Positions 23,860 through 35,414 of a stretch of DNA of 64,000 bases are shown here, in pieces. This DNA comes from Margaritifera margaritifera (lineage: Eukaryota; Mollusca; Bivalvia; Unionida; Margaritiferidae). The stretch is taken from assembly GCA_029931535.1 (NCBI GenBank), contig JAQPZY010001660.1, positions 7,428,592 to 7,492,591 of the forward strand, in the 5' to 3' direction. The notes below the pieces were generated by a model. The model ran no database searches and was not told the origin of the DNA. It saw nothing but the letters and a program-made list of their open reading frames with translations. Within the stretch, counting starts at the first letter, position 1. Every line of letters begins with the position of its first letter. The position numbers and the translations under genes were made by a program.

Positions 23860-23925
23860 CAAACTGCATAAACCCAGATCTGCCGGCGCATTATGCGATG
23901 GCAGATCTGGGTCATTGCAGTTTGC
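23860..23925. repeat. Palindromic hairpin element, copy 3
   Basis: The arms CAAACTGCATAAACCCAGAT and ATCTGGGTCATTGCAGTTTG pair almost completely, with a CTGCCGGCGCATTATGCG centre. It lies 20 bp from copy 2. Confidence 0.8.
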
Positions 23926-24544
23926 AGTTGGTATTGATTTATACACGAGTATATACGGTAGAAAGAATGCTAAGTATATTCTGAAAATGTCATCAAATTT
24001 GATTGATAAATGACGAAGTTGTGTATATATGAATGTGTATATGTTATAAAGTGCCAGTCAGTCAGATAACGGACTTTACACCAGAATGTCAGTCCAGTTT
24101 ACCATTGTGCCTGTGATCACGTAATGTATAATACCTTTTCTAGCTGTAGTATTGTTCAGCGGCACATGGGTATAGGAACGTGTTTGACTGACATTCTGCG
24201 TTAGGTAAATTGATTATACAGATCAGTGCTGTAAATTGCGTACAGTGGGTTTTTGTGTGTGTATAAAGATTATTCTTTCAGCATGGAGAGATCTATATGA
24301 GGTTTCTGTAAGCAACGTATGTTTTGTCTGCTCGTGTTGAGTATGCGTGACCAACATATTGAATGCAACTCTTGTTAGTACCGTGAAATTACTCATTGTC
24401 TTTCTTTTTTTAGATAACCCTTAATGTTACCCCTTCCCTCTTAATGCATCTTCCCTCTTAATGCATACTTTGAGTAGACGCCACGGTGACATGTATACTA
24501 AATATGTGCGAGAATAAATACACAACAATAAAGTATATAGAGAG
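23926..24544. other. Intergenic stretch with a small inverted repeat
   Basis: A perfect 13-bp inverted repeat (CAGAATGTCAGTC at 24082-24094, complement at 24186-24198) encloses 91 bp. No coding sequence was recognised. Confidence 0.4.
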
Positions 24545-24684
24545 ACATACATACATACATACATACATACATACATACATACATACATACATACATACAT
24601 ACATACACACACATACATACATACATACATACATACATACATACATACATACATACATACATACATACATACATACATACATAC
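24545..24684. repeat. (ACAT)n microsatellite
   Basis: About 140 bp of ACAT tetranucleotides with one ACAC interruption. The cysteine/tyrosine-rich frames on both strands are shadows of it. Confidence 0.95.
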
Positions 24685-25245
24685 CGTCAATGAGATAGTA
24701 CCATACGATGGTAGTATAGTCGTTGACAATTCAATCTTCTTCATAAACTTCAGTACCGTCCCCACTCATGCAAAGAAAAGGCGAATTGCACAAAATGAAG
24801 TAAGGACACAATCTCAAGTAACGTTAAGCATATGCATCCAGTCACAAAGAACGAGATACAATAGTGATAAACCTTTATCAACACTGCACAATAACACATA
24901 GAAGAGGCAAAGAACCAATACAGCTTGAACACCGTCCATCAACGGTCAACAAGTACAAGAATCCTCTGTACAGTTAAACTGGATCCATAACAGCAAACCG
25001 CCTTGTTATCCTTAATCTTATCAGGTTTGTACAAGAAGTATGCCAGCTTCTTAGGGTCTCTCCAATTCAGGTAAAAATCGAGGACAGTCACTTATTTCAC
25101 CATTGTGCTTCTTAAAGTTAACTCCAGATTTATAACATTTGATAGGTCAGTTTTAAATCAGACTAAAATTTCAGATTGCTGGATTCAAGATCTATTTTTA
25201 AGCCCAGACTTAAGTTATGTTGGTGATTTTTTTTTTTTATAATGT
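24685..25245. other. Intergenic stretch, nothing recognised
   Basis: No motif-bearing frame. A T run (about 25227-25238) sits at the edge of the next SINE. Confidence 0.4.
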
Positions 25246-25416
25246 TTTTGTTGGCTTTAACGGTACTTTTAACACATTATTGGCTCTATCATGCTGAAGA
25301 AATGGGACCTTCGTGCCTTTCCCAAGGACACACGGTGGAAGCCGATGACGGGTATCGAACCCGCGAACCTTGCATTACGAGTCATATGCGCTATGAACTT
25401 AGCTAACGCGGCTTCC
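25246..25416 (-). mobile_element. tRNA-derived SINE, minus strand
   Basis: On the minus strand the head begins GGAAGCCGCGTTAGCTAAGT and carries a canonical B box (GGGTTCGATACCC). It is followed by the core GTGTGTCCTTGGGAAAGGCA, then GGTCCCATTTCTTCAGCATG and CCAATAATGTGTTAAAAGTA. The core and tail match the copy at 7344 on the opposite strand; the tRNA head differs more. Confidence 0.8.
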
Positions 25417-27264
25417 TAAAAATTCCAGGCTTGGAGATCATAAAACATTTGGGTTTGAGTTCTAGCGTGAACTTTTGTGCCAACCAGTCAGGACTTTACA
25501 GCTGAAAAGCCTCTTGGCATGGAGAGGAACTCAATCACGAACTCAGGTTCAGAGTTTTATGGTCTCCAGGTCCAGTACTCTTGAAACTATTTTTGACCAA
25601 GAGACACAAACTAGAGCTTAGAACCCCAAACTGGATTTCACAGAGTATCCGTATCTCAGTGGAATTCAGCCAGCTGGCTAGTAGAGGATTCGTTAAGAAT
25701 ATCCTGAAAGTTTACAGATTCTAACTTTATTCTAATCTAAGTTACAGAATGTCAAAGTTTTGTGACTTTCAGCTTGAATTTCAATTCTTCGGTTTCTTGG
25801 AATCGGCTTAACGTACCAGGTAACCCTTTCAAGAAGTCTTGAGAATATAAGGCTATGCCTAATTCTATTTCGTTGGCATGTCTAATTGATCCCGTCTGAA
25901 TATTGGTGTCAAGATGGAAAGAAGCTTGGTTTGATCAGACAGTCCTTGCTTCATATACATTAAATCCCTATAACTAATAATCACCATTGACGTGTTTGCC
26001 ATATATTTAGAACCATATCATATTTAAAGATACATCAAAGGGAATAGCGTATGATATAATTTCAAGTTTCCCTCAACTAGAAAGCGCCATTTATTAGGTT
26101 ATTCAAGGACCATGTGTGGGAACAAATAACTTATTATAGCATTGAAACATTGATAATGATCGTTGATACGGTAACCTGATACATATTATTAGGAAATTAT
26201 TTATATTGGAAACATTAAATACTCCTTAATAACCTTTGTAAGAACATTTTATGAAAATTGGTTTTAACGAGGGGCAAAAAGGCACGTATAAGAGGTAATT
26301 GCTGAAGGGAGACAACCGTTATGGTACATAACAGAGGTTCGACTGTATATGTAAATGATGGGAATTACAGCTAAACCATTTAATCTTTCCCTTTTCCTTT
26401 TCTAATCAAAGCAAGAAGGATAAATAAATATTTAATTTTGATTGATTGCAAAAAATATAAATGAAACATCTTAACATTAATATTTGCACAACAAATGCAT
26501 TGAAAATGGCAAAACAATTTGTCATTAACAACGGAAGTACGGATTCAAAGGCAAAACATAATTAAAACCAGAAGTTCAGACTTTCATGCGAAATGTATAC
26601 CAAACCGATTCCTCTGAGAGAGAGAGAGAGAGTTCTTATTCTACTTATATGTATGTGGAACTGCTTCATATGGTTGTAAAACTTTTGCATGTACATGTAC
26701 ATAAGTTTAAAAGAATACAAATACTCATTGGATAGTTTTTGAGAATAAAGCTGTTATAAAATGCATTAGCAGGTTAACTTTCTCCTGTGAAGATAAGAAC
26801 AACCTTGTTGTTCAAGATTAATGTAGGAATGCATACTTGTATCGAGCTTTGCACCCCCTGTTTGATTTTAACGTGCATCAAATATACGTCTGGTGTGAAA
26901 TGCCGAGAAAGTAAAGTATATAGCTAGCTGTGGCTGAAACAGCTCTTAAGCGTTGTTTGGTTAAAGGAAGAAGACAAGAAAGATGTATGAAGAGGAGTTT
27001 AATAAATCAGCGTCCCTTCATGTTTGTCTCAAATCTAAAATCAAATTCAATCTATTTACTCATCAACGAAAAGAGAGTTCTAACTACCCAAACTCATCAG
27101 AGGCAACAAAAAGTAATACATAATTCTCTCACATCAGTACCATAGTGAACTGTATGTATGGACATGTATATTTTCACATCGATTCATTATCGTAAAAGAC
27201 CATTTAGAATATTTGTATTTCTATTTATTTATATCTTTTGAGATTTACATGGTATTATGCACCA
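25417..27264. other. Intergenic stretch, nothing firm
   Basis: Around 25420-25800 there are words such as TCAAAGTTTTGTGACTTTCA and AACTCAGGTTCAGAG that echo the segment at 350-580, suggesting an unnamed old dispersed repeat. A (GA)8 run is at 26617-26632. No exon was recognised; short frames lack motifs. Confidence 0.35.
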
Positions 27265-27605
27265 ATTAATTTGTGTCCTATTTATTCCGTCTGCAATATG
27301 ATCTTTATCATACTTGTTTCGTTAACACGATCTTTGTCCTATTTATTCCGTCTGCAATGTTTTTTTTTTTCTTCACATTTATTTCGTCTGCTATATGATC
27401 TTTGTTCTATTTATTCCGTCTGCAATGGTTTTTTCACACTTATTTCGTCTGCTGCATGATCTTTGTTGTATTTATTATGTTTACAATATTTTTTCACACT
27501 TATTTCGTCTGCTACATGATCTTTGTTATATTTATTCCGTCTGCAATGTTTTTCTTTTCATACTTATTTCGTCTGCTACATGATCTTTGTTATATTTATT
27601 ATGTC
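27265..27605. repeat. ~65-bp imperfect tandem repeat, about 5 copies
   Basis: The order is TTTATTCCGTCTGCAATG, a T run, CACACTTATTTCGTCTGC and TACATGATCTTTGTTATA, repeated with T-run and base changes. The overlapping frames at 27238-27641 are translations of this repeat. Confidence 0.85.
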
Positions 27606-27775
27606 AGACAGTCATGGCACATAGTGTGGAATCAAGATTGAGCTTCAAGACTTTCAGACAGTTATGGCGCATAGTGTGGGCTCAAGACTGAGCTTCAAGA
27701 CCTTTCGGACAGTTCTGGCGCATAGTGTTGACTCAAGATTGAGCTTCAAGACCTTTCAGACATTTATGGTGCATA
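27606..27775. repeat. ~56-bp tandem repeat, 3 copies
   Basis: GACAGTTATGGCGCATAGTG with ACTCAAGATTGAGCTTCAAG recurs three times. It directly abuts the preceding repeat. Confidence 0.85.
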
Positions 27776-28365
27776 GATCGGCACAAAAGAAGAGCTACTA
27801 TACAGGAAAATATAATCATAAACATACAAAATCAAAAGCCCAGATGCTATCCATGCGACAGCATTGATTGCCTGAATGTTACGTTTTCATTAGCGTTTGT
27901 ACTAATTAAAACCTGCAGTTAAAATAGGACTATGATGTAATTGTTCAAGTCCGCATGCGCTATCTGCGATATTGTTCTTCTGACAAAGGCTCTAGCGAAG
28001 TGTAGATTAATGATATTGTATGGTTTAGGAAAGTATCATTAAAATATAAGTTTGAGCAAAATAAATGAAGTTACAAACACGACCGTTTGTTCAAAGGGCA
28101 CCTAAAATATAAATGGTTTGGGAATATCTTCATTTTACCCCTTGAAATGTGTATAGTGGGCATTTTTTTTTCTTCAGAATACGTATTAAAATGATTTCAC
28201 TTCTGTTCCAACAAAATCAATAGTCCTTTGTGATTGTCTATTGCCAATGTGATAGCTATATAAAATATAATATTATAGTTAATATAAACCAACAAATGAC
28301 CATTCAAGACCAGTGAAAATAAGATAAAAATATATTTTTCATCACTCACTCGGTTCATTTAGAAA
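27776..28365. other. Intergenic stretch, nothing recognised
   Basis: AT-rich, with no exon-like frame. Confidence 0.4.
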
Positions 28366-28457
28366 ATGTATGTATGTTTGTATGTATGTTAGTATGTATG
28401 TATGTATGTATGTATGTATGTATGTATGTATGTATGTATGTATGTATGTATGTATGT
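28366..28457. repeat. (TATG)n microsatellite
   Basis: About 92 bp of TATG tetranucleotides with two interruptions near the left end. Confidence 0.95.
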
Positions 28458-29566
28458 CAATGTTGGTATGTTGCTGTTAAAGTAAGTTATTGTCTTAAAA
28501 ATACGGACAAGCTCTCACACCTTACCTACTTTGGATAGGTATTTAAATACTGGCTTATTTTGTCGAATACTTGTTTTCAAACTTTCAATTTTACTCAGAA
28601 TATTACTAGACTGTTAATTATCATGTCTTTTCTTGTCCGAAAGCACGTGCCAGCTATTTTTAGAAACTGATGCCAGAAATGTGTGACGTGCCTAACAGGT
28701 ATTGTATTAAAAACCCTATATGAAGCGTCAGCCTTTGCGTACATGTATGTGGAGTAAGACAGCAAATATCTGTTTGTAGGCACCGCAGACAGGTTAGGGT
28801 TTCATAAATAGGAAAAAAGATGAAAAAAAAAAGAGAGAACATAAATTAGAAAACACACGTAAAGACACATACTTTTCATGCTTCTGAAATACATAGAAGC
28901 ATATGTAAAATATAATAATGTAAAGGAAGACAAGCCTTCGAGAGATAAATTAATAGAGTAGAAAAGAAGTTTTAACAAAGACAAAGGCCCTTAAAAAGCG
29001 ATAATAGTGCTGAATGGAGACAAATACTCTTGTTAAGAAGCGTGGACACAGGAAAATACATGCACAAAATATGCCAAGGTACAAAAAAGATACAGAAATA
29101 ATATTCTGATACATATAACTATTCCAAAATTGAAACTGCAAAATAAGACACGCAAGCGCACACAATATATGTAAAGACACATTGATTACCATATTAATCA
29201 TGAATTTGTTTACAAAGGAACAAACTACAAATTAAAAATTGCACTGAGGTAAAAGTTGACAAATATTGAAAGTGATGTGTACTGGAAAAAGAAATCCTAT
29301 ACATGTGTGTGTAACAAATTGGGCGTATGAAGATATGCACAAAACCGGTATATAGGAATAAATATAGGCTTTAAAAAGTCTCAGGTACCAGTTTGGTGCA
29401 TGACTGATACGGTGGTGGGGGTAATTTCTTTATAAATAATATAGATATAACGACCATGTAAACAGAATTATGACGGGAAAATGAACCACGCATGTCTGGA
29501 TTGTAAATAACCTCAATAACACATTGATCTAAAACCCGATTTATTTGATCGTGAAGCAACTTGAAT
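28458..29566. other. Intergenic stretch, nothing recognised
   Basis: Several 60-83 residue minus-strand frames are hydrophobic or aromatic-rich because the plus strand is A-rich. None carries a motif. Confidence 0.4.
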
Positions 29567-29786
29567 TTGCATACTCCAATAGCTGCATACAAGCTTTGAA
29601 TCAAAATGCTTTGCATACTCCAATAGCTGCATACAAGCTTTGAATCAAAATGCTTTGCATACTCCAATAGCTGCATACAAGCTTTGAATCAAAATGCTTT
29701 GCATACTCCAATAGCTGCATACAAGCTTTGAATCAAAATGCTTTGCATACTCCAATAGCTGCATACAAGCTTTGAATCAAAATGCT
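29567..29786. repeat. 44-bp minisatellite, exactly 5 copies
   Basis: TTGCATACTCCAATAGCTGC starts at 29567, 29611, 29655, 29699 and 29743; 220 bp divided by 44 gives 5. The copies are virtually identical, so this is a very recent expansion or one kept uniform by conversion. Confidence 0.97.
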
Positions 29787-31279
29787 CTATAAGCATTTAC
29801 TTCAGTCTGTCTAAGCCACTCATATGCTCGCAGGTGACGCTTGCTGGATATAGTGTTATGTGCACTTCATTCAAATCCTGCGATATTTGTTATCAGCTCT
29901 CTATATTAACGCTCTGTATAATGACAAGGTTTAAATATACATTTGTGTTGCAATTATAGTAAATTTTGCACCTTCAATTTGTGATTTCACTCTGGTACGT
30001 TAACAGAAAGGTTTTATCTCGAGTTTTGCAAGTAACTGTCAAATGTAAGGCATACATTTTTGAGTGGGTGATCCATTCTATATACATGTGTTGTGCCATT
30101 CAACATATCGGAATTTAATTAAATGAGTGTCATTCCATGCATGTTTTTTAAAATGTAAGACCAACCTTCTGTGTGGAAAATAATTAGTTGTGCTACAATA
30201 TCATCATAATAATGGAACTGAAAATGAAGCCTCGCATTTACAATCAGTTTATAAATGGATATATCATGCAAGCATTCAAGCAAAAATTATCATCTTCTTA
30301 GATTACCATGGGAACCTCCATTAGTTAGTATATGAGGACCTATCCTTACTTAAATGCGATTTTCTGACAGACGATCAATGTGATGGCATAACAACGGCCC
30401 TTTTCCTGGTACCTACATGAAATATTCAAGAGGGAATAGTCTCTAATTTTGACTTTTTCCCATTATTTGTAATTTTTCATGAATTTTGGGATCTCACAAT
30501 GTAAACTAAATTAATAACCGAAGGTGCACAAATTTGATAAAAGCAGATGTGTTATGTCCCTTAAGTTAGGTTATGCATGATAATTATTTCGTATTGCATT
30601 AAAAATTGAAGATATATGTTATTTTGTTTCTACCGTTTAAACTTAAACGTGAGGCGGACGATACAAAAAAAAAAAAACAAAAAAAAAACACAGAGATGAA
30701 AATCTAGAAAGGGTAATAGTTTTACATAATAATTTTAAGGTATACTTCAACTAATAAAGATCATCATTGTGGATAGCTCCCTAATATTATCAGAAGACTT
30801 CTATTACATCGGTTTTACTGAAAACCTTTTTTTCTACCATCGATAATCTGAAAGTACTCCAAATGTAATGCTCATTGGTGATTAGGATTGAAGAAAGATG
30901 CGACAGAACATTGATACTGCTTACTACAACCAAATTTCACTACGTAAATACCAAACAATTTGTAACTATAATAAAGTCCAATCTGTAGAATTGTAAGGAT
31001 GATGTCCATTCATCAAAGAACTAAAAAGGTTTTTCAAACTATGCAGTGCAATAGATTAACTTTTCGATGATTGTATTCCCTATCTTCTTTCGTTCTTCGA
31101 AATGTTTGGCTGTCACTGCTACTGACGAAAATCTCCAATTTATTTTGTGAAACATCATTAAGACCAGACGTGGTAAATACCAAATAAATCTTTCTGACAT
31201 ATCAACCTTACTTTACATATACTGATCGTATTACTTATAGCCAGTTGGAGGGCTATTAGCTGAGGCCTGTAGTGAGTTT
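29787..31279. other. Intergenic stretch, nothing recognised
   Basis: AT-rich, with two A runs near 30666-30690. No exon, repeat or RNA gene was recognised. Confidence 0.4.
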
Positions 31280-31743
31280 TTGTTGTTCGTTCTTCGAGTT
31301 CAAAGATGGCCATGACATCACTAATTGGTTTGGTTTCAGTGAGTACCTGAGTGGCTGATATGACCAATTTGTGCTCTGAACTGTCTGTGGCACACTTGGC
31401 AGGAGATGCCGCTTGGGGTTGCTTGATCAATAGAGGACGTGCTGCAGTTCTGAGATTTACGCTGCTCGCTTCTGCACTGCCTCTACAATTCTCCTCAGTT
31501 CAAAGTCTGTAATTCCAGTATGGATGAGACTGCGCCAGTTGGAGCGATCTTGTGCGAGATCTTCACAAGACTCGTGGTCAATGTTGAACTGTTTTAGGGA
31601 TGACTTGAGGGAATCTTTGAGGCGTGTCTTCTGACCACCCTGAGATCTCTTCCCCTCCTTCAGCTTACTGTAGAAGATGTTCTGAATCTTTGGTAGTCAC
31701 TCTTCTGACATCCTGGTAACGTGGCCTTCCCATCTCATCTGTG
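31280..31743 (-). pseudogene. Non-LTR retrotransposon ORF2 C-terminal remnant
   Basis: On the minus strand from about 31730 the translation reads MRWEGHVTRMSEE, an in-frame stop (31697-31699), then LPKIQNIFYSKLKEGKRS, GGQKTRLKDSLK, QFNIDHESCEDLAQDRSNWR and FELRRIVEAVQKRA. This is the typical region after the RT domain in many animal non-LTR (LINE-like) polyproteins. Downstream, in another frame, a C2H2 finger follows (CQVCHRQFRAQIGHISHSGTH begins at about 31390; C-X2-C-X12-H-X3-H), matching the usual C-terminal finger. One nonsense codon plus a frameshift, and the absence of the RT and endonuclease domains, mark it as a dead fragment. Confidence 0.8.
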
Positions 31744-33920
31744 ATTTCAGTTATATAATGTTACATAATGTTGGTCAGATTGTGGGAAACGTTATCAAGA
31801 TAGGAAATATGTAGTATTTGTTAGCTAAAATAATTAAGAAATTATGCTTTGTTCCTCATCTTTGACAGTTTTCTCTCATTAAGTTCAAGCGATAAGTCTG
31901 TACAATTTCATAATTATTGATGCATTAGAAAAGATTTTCTTATACAAACGATGTCGAAGGGGTTTAGAGCCAGTTTCATATAGCTTTACACCGAAACGCG
32001 ATTGAAGTGGGCAGGGTAAGAACAGTTCTCTGAAGCCATTAAAGTTCATTCCAGTTTTTTCACCTTTAATTGTTATCAAAAATTCCCTTTGAAGTATTTA
32101 ATGGTGACATTTGTATCTTGTTTGCTACAACGAACAAGAAATAACCATAAAAGACATCTTTTAAAGACAGGTTAGATTTCTGTCTTTTGAAACACTAGAC
32201 ATTGGGTTACACATGCTACAAGGATCTGCATGTAAGAGGAATGCATTAAGACAATGAAAAGCAAATACGACGGTCACTTTGATCATTTCTCGGTTTTCAG
32301 ACGTTCGTTTAAATAAACATAAACCATTGATTTTGACAACAATCCCATTTATTCAAGGTTCAGGGGGTACTCCAGAAAAGGGTGGAGTAGAGAAATGTGT
32401 TGACATATTGATGTCCAAGTCTTAATTAGCACAGTGTGCTTTGAACGAGCAAGTAGGCTACAAACAAACGTCAAAGGTTAATGTATACAATATTTAGGTT
32501 TCTTTTCTGTGTCGGTAGTAGTGATTGCTTGGTGTAAGTATCTGAAAATGAAGAATATATGTGTGTATACGTGTGTGTAAGAATACGAACACGTTTTCAA
32601 TATAAGTGTTGATCAAAACAAAAGGGTCAAGAGGTCAGGTAAAAACGTTAATATTTTTCAAATGTACAATTTGTCTTCTTTCAAATATATCTTAAAAATA
32701 TTACCCAACTTAACACAGAATGAAGAACACTGTAGTAACATATAGAGCGTGCAAATCATGTAAAAGTAGCAACAGGCGACGCCGCTAGAGGGCACTGGCG
32801 ATCAAGATTAACATTTTCTCAAAATGTCAACCTCATTACACCTGGTACTTTCTCCGCTTTCGTATGTAAAAAGCCGACATTATTATATCCGAATGTATTC
32901 ATGGTTGAAAGGTCAAATGTCTATATTTAGCGTATATGACATTGGGCCTTTTGTACAACATATTCGGCGAAAATAAACGAACACCGAATTTTTCAAAACG
33001 CAGAAAAAGTAAATAAACCAACATATACGCTCACCTACGCCTACTTTTTAAATACTTTGGAGTTCTTTTTACGAGAATAATGGTAAAATGTGTGCGAATA
33101 TTTGCGGAAAACCCACGAATTACGTCTTTTTAAAGGTCACCCGTGCCAGCAAGAACGGTAACTCTTCCCGGCACATGGGTACGTACAAAATGGAAACAAT
33201 GACAACAACACGACATAAATTGGGTTAAAAAAACACACAAAAACTTGATTTTATGAAAAGGTAGATGTTTATACCAGGGAATCAGATTGTACAAACGTAT
33301 TTGTCATTCATTATACCAAATTTATTACAACATTTTGGTACAACTTTTGTTGTGTAATGTAATTTCGAGATTAGAGACTTGACGGGTGATACTGATAATG
33401 ATATTGAAAATATGTATGTGATTGTGATCACTTAAATATTATCAATGTCAGGTCATTTGATCTAGGTAGGATTCTTATCTAGAGACACTGGTATTCAAAT
33501 TAAAATGTTCATGTTTAGTAGGGGTGAAAAAGAGATTAAAGTTAAACTTATTTTCAGTATTTTGAAAAATGAAAACAAATTCATTTCATACCATTTTTGT
33601 GAATATCAATATGAATATTGTCATCATAAAGAACAGAAAATAGATCTGTAGTATTTCTCTATTTAAACAAAAACATAATGATAACTATTTCTTGAGAATC
33701 AAATCAGTGCCAGAAGTAGAATTGTGGAAGTATTCAAAGTAAGTTATTTTTATGTTTTTTTGTCATATTGATTTTATTTTAACAGATATGAAAACTGACC
33801 AAAAATATCTTATCATAACTAAATTCTAAAATAGCAATTGTTATTTACTAAATTGTGATTTCAGATCAATGAATATATGTACAAGAACACTGTAATGCAT
33901 TTGCACTATTGCTTTTAAGA
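31744..33920. other. Intergenic stretch, nothing recognised
   Basis: AT-rich DNA with only short motif-free frames. No repeat longer than simple runs was recognised. Confidence 0.4.
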
Positions 33921-34655
33921 GTAACATACAATTTAAACTTGTGTATGACTCATGATTATGGAATTTCATGCAAAAATGTTGGGGGGTGGGCGTATTAAAA
34001 AGGAACTGAAAGGCTTCAGAAGTACCTGGAACATAGAAAAAGTGAATTTATTCATGAAGCTGAATGTTCACAAAACATTTATATATAACCATATGTAAGA
34101 AATATACAACTTTCAGCATGAAATAACATGATGTCGAGAATTTGCAGAAAGTGACCAAAGACCAATATTAACAATGGTGGACGGCTCATGTGTTTGAATG
34201 CTTCCTGTGAATTTTTTTGAAAAGATATCATAAAGATGGGGGGTTTTTTTTAATTCTGCACACTCAAATTATGCAGAAAAGGTTCCATTTTAACAGCAAC
34301 ATATAATTTCAACTTGTGTATGACTGAAAAATATAGTATTTCATGCAAAAACGTTAAGGGGGTGCTTGATAAAAAAAGGCACAGGGGGTCTTCTGAATTA
34401 CCTGGAACATATAAAAACTCCATTTATTCTTAAAGCTTAATGTTCACAAAACATTTATCTATAAACATATGTAAGAAATATTCACATTTCAGCTTGAAAT
34501 AACATGAGGTCAAGAATTTGCAAAAAGTGCCAAAGACCAATATTAAAAATGGTGAACGGTACATGCGTTTGAATCCTTCCTGTAAATTTATTTGAAAAGA
34601 TATCATAAAGATGGGTTCATTTTTGAAATCTGCACACTCAAATTATGCAGACAAC
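33921..34655. repeat. ~374-bp tandem duplication, 2 diverged copies
   Basis: Copies at about 33921-34290 and 34295-34655 share in order CTTGTGTATGACT, TTTCATGCAAAAA, TACCTGGAACATA, TGTTCACAAAACATTTAT, CAAAGACCAATATTAA, AGATATCATAAAGATGGG and CTGCACACTCAAATTATGCA. Many substitutions and small indels separate them, so the duplication is old. No coding frame survives. Confidence 0.85.
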
Positions 34656-34827
34656 ATTCCATTTTTGTATATTCTATAATTCTGAAAAAATCATCCCCTG
34701 TTGCTAGTAAAAGAACGAAACTTTCTTAACACGAAAGATTTATGTACAATTAGATGGCATTTTGACATCACTATGAACATACTTGATTTGATTCTTAAAT
34801 ATCAACATATGGTTCTCCTGTTCAAAC

Positions 34828-35045
34828 ACTGTGAAGTGTTGTAAAAATGTGCTCAAACACTGTGAACTGTTGTAAAATGTGCTCAAACACTGAAGTGTTG
34901 TAAAATGTGTGCTCCAAACATGTGTTCAAACACGGTAAAGTGTTGTATAAACGTGCTCAAACACTCTGAAGTGTTATAAAAATGTGCTCCAACACCTTGA
35001 AGTATTGTAAAAATGTGCTCAAACACTGTGAAGTGTTGTAAAAAC
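34828..35045. repeat. ~32-bp imperfect minisatellite, about 7 copies
   Basis: Units of AAACACTGTGAAGTGTTGTA followed by AAAATGTGCTC vary by small indels. Each unit contains the short palindrome AACACTGTGAAGTGTT, so single strands could form repeated small hairpins. Confidence 0.85.
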
Positions 35046-35360
35046 AAGCACGAGGCAAAATACTATTTTTCAACGGTAACAACGGCGCTTTCATTCGCTA
35101 TAGTCTGTTTCTGTAACTCTCTGAAAACAAATAAATGCATTCTTACAACAACCAAAAAATCCGCGCGCAGCATTGTTGGAAACAACTGCATTATCCACAC
35201 GCTTTAGCGTAGAGAATATTGTGAGACTCTCCGTCTGTCCCTTCGTCTGTCCGTAACACTATCATTTTAAACCGCTAGGTGGAAATTCACACAAATTGAC
35301 AATGTAGTAACATTCTGCAAGATGGGGTATCATTTGTAGCTCCCTCCCCTTAAGATCCCA

Positions 35361-35363
<3 letters not shown>
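35046..35363. other. Intergenic stretch
   Basis: A 64-residue frame (35013-35207) starts in the minisatellite and has no motif. Confidence 0.4.

Positions 35364-35413
<50 letters not shown>
35364..35413. repeat. (TG)n microsatellite
   Basis: 50 bp of TG dinucleotides. Confidence 0.95.

Positions 35414-35414
<1 letters not shown>

Noticed and set aside
24427..24765. Cys/Met/Tyr/Val repeat frames
   Set aside because: Translation of the ACAT microsatellite.
27238..27641. Overlapping Phe/Leu/Ile-rich plus-strand frames
   Set aside because: They are translations of the ~65-bp T-rich tandem repeat in two frames.
29567..29786. CRISPR-like array
   Set aside because: The 44-bp units are contiguous, with no unique spacers, and the genome is eukaryotic. 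The same applies to the 27-, 36-, 37- and 56-bp arrays.
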